From Oehlia diaphana (lineage: Eukaryota; Glomeromycota; Glomeromycetes; Glomerales; Glomeraceae), in contig QZLH01000009.1 of the NCBI GenBank assembly GCA_003833135.1, positions 1-28,194 of the forward strand: 28,194 bases of DNA. The letters are read 5' to 3'. Positions 20,867 to 28,194 of the stretch are shown here, piece by piece. The notes beneath the pieces were generated by a model. It did no database searches and was not told where the DNA came from. It worked only from the letters and a program-made list of their open reading frames with translations. Within the stretch, counting starts at the first letter, position 1; each line of letters opens with the position of its first letter. A program made the position numbers and the translations under genes.

Positions 20867-22424
20867 TTAATCTTTCATATTCACTAAATCTATTATTAAC
20901 GGATGCGAACCAAAAAAACCAGGATCGTCTTTTAAGAATCCACCAATTAAAACTAATAAACCTCCTAAAATTCCAAGGACTGATGCAAGGATGATTGTTG
21001 CTTTATTATTAGAAGATTTTGAATCAGAAACTTTATTATTATCCGCTTGGCTAAGATCAAGTGAATTGACCCATGTAAAATTTCTTATATCCATTACGTA
21101 AATTTTTTCATTTATATATATTAGTATGGCATTTTGTCGAGTAATATTCCCTTTAATTCCTTTAATTAAAAATAATTAAAAAAAAAATTTATTAATGTGA
21201 GATATTACATATTATATACATGTTAAGAAAAAAATTTTCATTATATATAAATTATTTACCAAAAGCCACAATCATATAATTTCCGTAAAGATCCGCTGTA
21301 TGAGCCGTAAGTGTTGGAAATTTGCCAATATTTGTAGATACATTCGGTGCTGTTATTTCAAATGAATCTTTTTTTGTATCTAAAAGTAACACATCTGGAG
21401 ATGCTTGATTAAAATCAACATCATTGACGGTACGGGTACCTCCATAAATAATAATTTGATCATTTGGAGCTTTTAAATTTTTTTTTTTTAAAAAAAAATA
21501 CATGTTTAAAAAGGAGTTTTTTTTCAAAGCGTATTATAAAAATAATAATAACATTTATTATCACTTTTTTTTTTACCTAATACTGCTGAATGCGCTTGAC
21601 GACTTTCGACTAGGACTGAAGCTTTAATTCTCGCTGACTAAAAATTTGAAGATATTTATTTAATAGAAAGAAAATAATTAATAGTAGCAGTAATAGTACT
21701 ATAGTATAGTAGTAATTAGTTAATATCAATACATACTTTCGTTGACCATGTTAAAGAATTTGTATCAAAAAGAAGAATTTGTGAAATATCTGCCAGTCGG
21801 ACTATATTGTTATTTTCATTAAAAGGTTCAATTCCTCCGATATATGCAATTATACCATTTGATAATAATGTCGCTGAGTATGCAGCACGTCCATTAACCG
21901 CAATATTAATTGACCATCATGATGAATCAGCGATATCAAAAGTTATCATATCGCTAAAAAACTTAGCAGCTCCACCAAAAATATAAATTTTTCCTGAATT
22001 ATCACTAATAGCTTTCATTTCTATTCGTTTTGAGGGAGCAATACCACTAACAGTAGGTATATTCCATGATAAGGAATTAATATTAAATTTATATACAAAT
22101 GATTAAATGAATCTCTTTGTGTATTCACATTACGCATTATTCCTCCAAAGAGATATATATCTGTATTATTAGAATTATCTGATGCAACAGATCCCCATGA
22201 ACTTCCAAACGGAATATTAGGTATTTGAGTCCATGATGGGTTTATTACATTAAATGATTGAGATAAATCAAGATAAAATGCATCATCTGATGCTCCTACG
22301 TCTGTTAATCCACCAAAATAATAGACCTATACGTCCTACAGGAACATATGATTCAACTCCAAAGAATATAAAGAATATGTATCCTAACCCAAAAATTAAA
22401 CACAAATAAAATGTGGTATAAGAC
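20867..22424 (-). pseudogene. Kelch-repeat membrane protein, copy D (decayed)
   Basis: Recognisable exons: 22424-21737, 21637-21577, 21469-21260 and 21150-20867. Exons 2-4 are still open in the expected frame. Exon 1 is ruined. Similarity stops right at the start codon (CCCGTCTTATACC where A has AATGTCTTATACC). Kelch motif 1 loses a net 29 nt near 22325, and 1 nt is missing near 22102. An in-frame 27-nt deletion at about 21961 removes nine codons beside a short A-run. A 9-nt duplication lengthens the signal peptide. Exon 4 lacks the YRxINKxKKEKE juxtamembrane block and its tail is out of register after PGFFGS. An ATG inside the adjoining inverted-repeat element is in frame with the signal peptide, but that frame stops within motif 1. 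Some exon segments look like copy A and others like B/C. Confidence 0.88.
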
Positions 22425-22565
22425 GGGTCTGGTACGAAATCCCGAACTCTAATGCTGGTCACAATCATCACGTGACTCTACATAATTCTGCATAACGCGG
22501 GCCATTTGTCGGGATTTCGTACCATTCGGGATTTTGGACTGTCGGGATTTTGTACGGGTCCCGTA
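22425..22565. mobile_element. GGGATTT-rich inverted-repeat element replacing copy D 5' end
   Basis: GGTACGAAATCCCGA at 22431-22445 is the exact reverse complement of TCGGGATTTCGTACC at 22509-22523. Two further diverged copies, TTCGGGATTTTGG at about 22525 and TCGGGATTTTGTAC at 22542, follow. The outer edges (GGGTCTGGTAC and GTACGGGTCCC) are also roughly inverted. It is G+C-richer than its surroundings. Kelch-array similarity ends on one side at 22424 and resumes on the other near 22561. It looks like a non-autonomous terminal-inverted-repeat element or its remnant; no transposase or clear target duplication is present. Confidence 0.6.
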
Positions 22566-24130
22566 AATTGCAGTACTATTTAAGGAGGTATAACATTTGA
22601 CTGTTTTCAAGTTATTCCAAATCTGGGATGTGTTAACTATTTGTTTATCACACAAATTCGATTGAATTATGTTTTTAAAATTTATTTATTAATGACATTT
22701 TTTGAAACATTAATAAAACAATAATCAATCCATTAAAAAAAAAATTTTATAATTGCAAGAAATTTAGTTATAAATTTTATAATTTCAATTGATTCAACAT
22801 CAGTTATATCCAGCCATTCAATTCAATTTTATTATAGCTAGATCGAAATTGATTGATCGGCATTTTTGATCACATGTTTGATTTGTTGATGTAACCACCA
22901 AAACGGTTGGTCCATTGATTAATCGACTCGAAGTAGCCTAATAAGTAATAAATAACCCATGAAAAAAATGGTAGTCCGGACCACCCGGACGATTATTTCG
23001 GGTGCTAGTAATCCCGCAGACCCGAATCTTTAATAAAAATAGTTTACTATTTTTATCATCACCTCAAAATTTACTCTTAAAAAAACGGCTTACACATATT
23101 ACGTAAGAGTGTCCTTAAATAGACTGGGGGTTCAGGTTCTTATACTAGACCGCAACTGTATTAATCCCGTGACGATTACCCTGAAAAAACTTGGGGGTTT
23201 AGGATAAAGAACATGGACCCCCTGGTTCAGGATAAATTTGTCCATTACGTAATATTCAGTTTTTATAATATTTATAAATCATACGATTTTATTAATAGAT
23301 TTTAATAATTACGTAACATAAGCACCCTTAGCACGCGCATAATCCACCCCCTGTCAGCTGCTGTCAAAGATTTAATATCAACAAATTCCCGAATATACAG
23401 GATCCGATCAATGTAATTTCTGAACCCATTTCTTTTTTTTCGTTTATAGGGTTAGAGTAATAATAATAAGGGATTAGAATTAAATAAGACATGTCTAAAT
23501 TTTTTGGCACGTTAAACGAACATTTTTTAATTTTTTACTCGGACTTTCGGTTCCTGGACTTTTGTTAGCGCAACAAAATTGGCTAAGGACAAACAAATCG
23601 TCATATTTGTTTATTATGGTTATATTTGTCACAATGAAAATTCAAAATTGTATCAATGCATCAGTTTTTGTGATTAATATGTTATTTATAGAAGTTCTCG
23701 TAGGCGCAGTAACAATATCATAATGGGATGGACTGTTATATATGTTATATATATCTGATATTTAAAACAATTTTATATCCTAATTTTGTTTCAGGGCTGG
23801 TATAATAATAATCGACGATTTCAAAAGAATGTCATCGGAAGGCAATACTCTTTCGATAATATCTTTCATTTTACTTTAATTACAGATATACAGTTAATTG
23901 ACGATTAAATAAATTTATAAGAGATAAATTGAGTCTCTTGCTTATTATGTTGATAATTGTACAATCATAATTTAGTTTCTTGTTTTATTGAAGGTTATTA
24001 AATTTTAGTTAAATAAATATATTTATATAATTTTTCTTGTTTAAATAAGATTGCTTTTATGAAAATATATAAAAATGTTACTAAAATAGTCTTTTTTTAA
24101 AAAAGTTTTTACGGTCCGAAGATACGCGTA
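22566..24130. other. Spacer between kelch copies D and E
   Basis: 22561-22660 and 22745-22815 are the shared upstream block of the array (ATTCCAAATC, TTATCACACAAATTCGATTG, AAGAAATTTAGTTA, TATATCCAGC). Around 22975-23010 is a G+C-rich patch with GTCCGGACCACCCGGAC. The rest, apart from the element at 23096-23255, is AT-rich with no gene seen. Confidence 0.5.
23096..23255. repeat. Possible small element with 11-nt inverted ends
   Basis: ATATTACGTAA at 23096-23106 and its reverse complement TTACGTAATAT at 23245-23255 bound about 160 nt. Inside are GGGGGTTCAGG, GGGGGTTTAGGATAAA and CCCCCTGGTTCAGGATAAA. The core TTACGTAA is itself palindromic, so the inverted match is weaker evidence than its length suggests. 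No target duplication was found. Confidence 0.4.
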
Positions 24131-25722
24131 TTATAACCGTTTTTCACTAGGAATTCTAAGAGTTTCCTCACCGGGGATTCTAAGAGTTACCTTATCTCTT
24201 TTCTTCCATTTATTAATAAAGAATATTATTACAATTATAACTACCGAACCTATAACTCCACATATTATTCCAATTTCAGTTTTAATTTTGGTAATTTTAT
24301 CCTGTTGTGTTGTATCAATAAGATTATCTGTTGATTGTTGCTTAGGATCAAATGTATTAACCCAAGTATAATTCATTACATTCAGTAAATAAATTTTAGG
24401 ATTAAGTTCAACAGAAGGAGCATTAGACCGTGTAATATTTCCTAAAAAAAAAAAAATATTTGAAATAAATTAGTTTTCGAAATACATGAATATAGACTGA
24501 TATTCTATAATATTTTTAAATAAATAATAACATACCAAATGCTACAATCATATTATCTCCAACTATATCAGCTGAATGACATGCAAGAGAAGGTATAATA
24601 CCAACATTTGATGTTACTTGTGGTACATTCCATTCAAAAGGAAAAGTATTTGTATCTAAAACCGCCAAATCTGGTACAACTTTCATAGTTTCTTCTCCTA
24701 ACGCATCTTTCAATCCGCCGTAAATTATTATCTTACCATCAGGCGCTAAAAATAAGTCATGAAAGAAAAATATAAATTATTATGTTTCCATGAGCGAGTG
24801 AATAGATTAATATATTATCAAAATTCATACCTAATACAGCACTATGTAAATAACGAGATTCAATTGAATTTATATTATTTGCATTCTATATAAATATATA
24901 TTTTTGTTAGATTTTAGAATAAATTTCAAAAGCCAAATATGAATAATAAATATCGAATTATTAACTTGCCATCAAAGACCAAGCATCAAGTTTTGTATTA
25001 TAAAGAAAAACCTCATTAATATTTACTATAGAATTACCATCCTCTTCATACCCTCCAATATATACAATAATACCCTTCGGTAATAAAGTTGCGGTATAAG
25101 CACAACGTCGAGTAGGACCATTTTGTGTTGAACCGAATGATAAAGTAAAAGTATTTATATTTATTTTAATCATATCATTAAACATAAATTCTTGTGGTGT
25201 TGTAGGTACAATGAAATAACCACCAAATATATATATAATTCCCGAATCATCGATAACAGATTTCATATTTCTTCGTCTTGTAGGTGAATTTCCTTGAATT
25301 TGAGGTATACTCCATTGTTGAGATGTGACATTAAATGTATATAAATTTGATGTGAAAGAATCTTGATCTATTTTATTATCAAGCATATAACCACCAAATA
25401 GACTTATTATTGAATCGCTATTAATGCTTATATCTGAAACTCCTGCCCATGAACTTCGAAAAGGAATCGCTGCAGCTGGCGTAAGATCGGTCCATGGTGG
25501 AGATACAGTATCAAAATTTTTAGAAACATCTAGATAAAAAACCTCATTAACCGGTATATTACCATTTATTTCTCCGCCAAGAAAGTAAAGTCTATTATTA
25601 CTCTCTATAAAAATAGAAGAATGTACTGCACGTGCTGCAGGAGTGAACGACTCAACTTCATATATCAAACTAAAACTATATAATAAATAATAAATTATTA
25701 TATTAAATGTTAAATAAGTCAT
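24131..25722 (-). CDS. Kelch-repeat single-pass membrane protein, copy E (4 exons, diverged)
   Basis: 442-residue divergent member of the array. Exons 25722-24970, 24885-24831, 24745-24536 and 24441-24131 join in frame. The start MTYLTFNIII aligns with the signal peptides of A and C; an upstream in-frame ATG (to 25833) is less likely. Kelch motifs: LYFLGG, ISLFGG, IYIFGG, IVYIGG, IIYGG, MIVAFG. The transmembrane helix is at about 396-415, followed by NKWKKR and a tail with the motif TLRIP(G/S)E twice (425-431 and 433-439), unlike the PGFF tails of A-C. The first intron appears to use a GC donor (ATG|GCAAGT), because only that junction joins exon 1 to exon 2 in frame; without splicing the protein stops two codons later. 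Exon 2 is 55 nt rather than 61. Same layout and strand as the array, so probably the oldest copy. Ligand unknown. Confidence 0.85.
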
Positions 25723-27680
25723 AGCTTTTATTTTAATATTCTCTTTAAACGAAGGACGAAAAAAGAAAAGGAGAAAAAAAGAGATGAAAAAAAAGGTGAA
25801 TGCGTCAATTATATTTTTAAAGAGGGTGTACAATTAAAAAATCTTTGTAAATCTGCCCTTAAGAAGTGAACTTATAATAACTTCATGATTTACAAAAAAA
25901 TTCTTATATTGATAGTCCAAATTCCGATAAATATGTACTAAAATTAACCCATTTTATACTTGATGCCGATGAAAATCTTAGATATGCATATGTTGTTATT
26001 TTTTCGGAAATATTAAATTCTAAAAAAAATGTTTAATATTAATAATAGTATCGGTAGAAAGAATGGATTTGTAAATTCCGTAAAATTATTACTAACGATA
26101 AACAACATATATTAGGAATGGAATTTCGATGATTTTTGATTAACTCAGTAATACGGGAAATTTTATGCCTAATAATGAATTTGTGATATGAAAATATCGA
26201 AAATTACATTATGCATTATTAATTTATTTTGAATATTAAAGTTTACTTCAACATTTGTTTCGACTGATTCTATGATAATAAATTCCAACTGAGGAGTATA
26301 GTATCATATTGAGCTCCTGTTAAATGCATGTTATATTGTATGCAGAAAACCATATTTTTGGATTACCATCTTAATCCAGATACATTAATAGCTATAATCC
26401 TTAAATTATAAAGAATTCCGATCAAACGTATCGCTATATATTTGAAAGAGGTGTTACAGTTAACGTTAAACAATAATAATTGAAATAATATATTATAATT
26501 GAATCTTAGTTTATTTTGCAGATTTTTTATGCACAGCACTGCGGTAGGTCGCTTCGAGAATTTTTTTTTTAATTTTAACTAATATAGGCGTTACCTCCGT
26601 AATTGTAAAAATAGAGCGTACTACCCAAGTTATATATAATATCGTTTTTTTTTGCGGTGGATTATCACCGTAAAAATATCATCTCAAAAATAGTAGCAAA
26701 CCATCATCGGTTAAAAAAAATATCTACTTTTGGCTTGGAGTCCGATAAAAAAAAAAAAATTTTTTTTTATAATCCATGGAATTTAATATCGTTATTTAAA
26801 TGTAATATGTAAATTTTTCAATCAATAACAAATAATAATAGCAAACTCCAAGATGTTAATAAGTAAAAAGCAATCACGAATTTATGACACAAATATAACA
26901 AATATAAACAAAGTATTATTTTAATCTTGGAAATATTATTTATTAGTCTGGGCAATTTAATCTTCCCGTTATCTGACCGGAACAGTTCAAGTTTAAAGAT
27001 ATTAATGAACTTATTAGTGGCACTATCTTACTAACATTGTCACAACGCATACCAGTAGCCATAATACTAGTCAACTTACAGAATAATTATTATAAAATTA
27101 ATAATAGGGGTACTTGTTTGAAAAATATTTCATTATTTTTAAAAAATTTCATTCGAAGTTTTTATCCGAATGGAAACTTGATATATCCGTATGAAAATTT
27201 CACCGATTTAATTTCATAGTAAGCGTAGTGAAACTCAGAATCCTTTCATAATACAAGCCCGACGTTCACAAGCATAATCCCGAAAATTCAAAATCCATAA
27301 TAATCTTAAGAAATATTACAATTGCCGTTAATATTCTTTATTTGAAGTATTTGTAAAAATATGCCGCCCGTAGTCCCGTACTCGACTACGATATTTTCAT
27401 ACTGCTTGTTATTTTTCTGGAAGGATTTTTTCACAGCTCTCACGTGATGTTACTTTAAATTTAATGATTAATACATAAAATTATATTTAGTCGAAAAACG
27501 ATAGATTAATATACTGTATCATTACGAAAATTACACTTAAAATGGTTGTCCAACAAAACTATTGTCTAAATGTTTAAATAGCAACTTCAAAAAACAACAC
27601 CAAATAAACTAAATAAAGTAAAAATTTTGTTTCATTCCAACTAATGTAATTGAATAATATTTGATCTTTAAAATATTAAA
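25723..27680. other. Spacer between kelch copy E and the TLDc gene
   Basis: AT-rich. Block 26575-26630 (AATATAGGCGTTACCTCCGTAATTGTAAAAATAGAGCG) resembles 13128-13165 in words and order (AATATTAGGAGTTTCCTCC, ATTGTAAAAA), which suggests a dispersed repeat. The 60-codon plus frame at 27037-27219 lacks an ATG start and is not called. The copy E promoter and the TLDc 3' UTR must lie here; no RNA gene was recognised. Confidence 0.5.
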
Positions 27681-28194
27681 TCAATCTTTAGTAATTTGAA
27701 ATATTTCATATTCTTCTACTGAAAAAGCTTCAGTTTTTCTAATTGACTTTTCATAATTAGGATACTGATTCATATTCCTACAATAACTCGAATTGTAAAA
27801 ACTGTTTCCGGACAAAGCAAGGCCACTGCCAAATGTTGGGCCGTGACTAGGATAATTATATATAGCATATCGTTTATCTTTTACTCGACTTAAAATATAA
27901 TTTTCAATACTATTCTTATCCTTAAAAGAAAACATAAAACTGTCTTCGGTAATACCATAACTATGATCAGATTTCCAAATGATTGGATTATATCCTCCAA
28001 GAATTTCATTACTATCTTTTACTTTAATAATTGATATAGTATGAGATTGATGATCACAAATCTCATGAAATTTTCTAGGTGAAAAGCCATCACGAGATCC
28101 ACGAAGAATTAATCTGAATTCATATGAATTTTTTATATTATCTGTAATACCTAATTTATCAATCCATTTCGAAATTATTTCAGAATGTTGAAAT
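27681..28194 (-). CDS. TLDc-domain protein, C-terminal part (cut by window edge)
   Basis: The last 170 residues of a minus-strand gene whose 5' part lies beyond the window. The frame is open from 28193 to the TGA at 27681. The order matches a TLDc domain: RLILRGSRDGFSPRKFHEIC, ISIIKVKDSNEILGGYNP, a W-containing turn (IIWKSDHSYG), DSFMFSF, YAIYNYPSHGPTFGSGLAL and the closing EAFSVEEYEIFQI. TLDc domains occur in oxidation-resistance and V-ATPase-interacting proteins. In Glomeromycotina they are often found behind an N-terminal BTB domain in a large family, so a BTB-TLDc protein is likely here, but only the TLDc part is visible. No intron is needed in the visible part. Confidence 0.85.
   Translation of the reverse strand, partial: FQHSEIISKWIDKLGITDNIKNSYEFRLILRGSRDGFSPRKFHEICDHQSHTISIIKVKDSNEILGGYNPIIWKSDHSYGITEDSFMFSFKDKNSIENYILSRVKDKRYAIYNYPSHGPTFGSGLALSGNSFYNSSYCRNMNQYPNYEKSIRKTEAFSVEEYEIFQITKD

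Noticed and set aside
23090..23260. tRNA-like GGTTCAGG words
   Set aside because: No matching A box, acceptor stem or cloverleaf could be formed around them.

Overview
The window looks like nuclear DNA of a fungus, most likely an AT-rich arbuscular mycorrhizal fungus (Glomeromycotina, Rhizophagus-like). The evidence is the very high A+T content, long A/T homopolymers, short introns with GTAAGT-like donors and TAG acceptors, expanded tandem kelch genes and a TLDc gene. The organism is inferred from style and gene content, not from a marker gene. All exon models below were read by eye from splice sites, reading frame and comparison between paralogs.

Layout. Two genes point right: a seven-transmembrane receptor of the cAMP-receptor/Git3-like type (256-1612, 3 exons) and a peroxisomal SCPx-type thiolase ending in AKL (2891-5158, 8 exons). 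A gene-poor stretch (5159-8283) holds several simple repeats and possible decayed coding sequence. All remaining genes point left: a DJ-1/PfpI protein (8284-9161, 4 exons), five kelch-repeat single-pass membrane proteins in head-to-tail array, and the 3' end of a TLDc-domain gene (27681-28194) that runs out of the window.

The kelch array is the main point of interest. All five copies (A-E, low to high coordinate) share a four-exon plan: signal peptide plus four kelch motifs, then exons of 61 (55 in E) and 210 nt carrying further kelch strands, then a last exon with a transmembrane helix and short cytoplasmic tail. Copies A (9818-11496) and C (17868-19542) are intact and both encode 457 residues. 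Copy E (24131-25722, 442 residues) is intact but diverged and needs a GC-AG intron. Copy B (13700-15399) is frame-broken in exon 1. Copy D (20867-22424) is a clear pseudogene whose start codon and proximal upstream region are replaced by a GGGATTT-rich inverted-repeat element. Paralog differences form a mosaic, which suggests gene conversion or unequal exchange. Extracellular and transmembrane parts are conserved while tails and 3' ends vary, as expected for a surface family under birth-and-death evolution. No ligand or pathway can be read from the sequence.

The long spacers hold small inverted-repeat elements and dispersed repeats, including one whose sequence supplies the last codons of copy B. 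No rRNA, tRNA, CRISPR or complete autonomous transposon was recognised.
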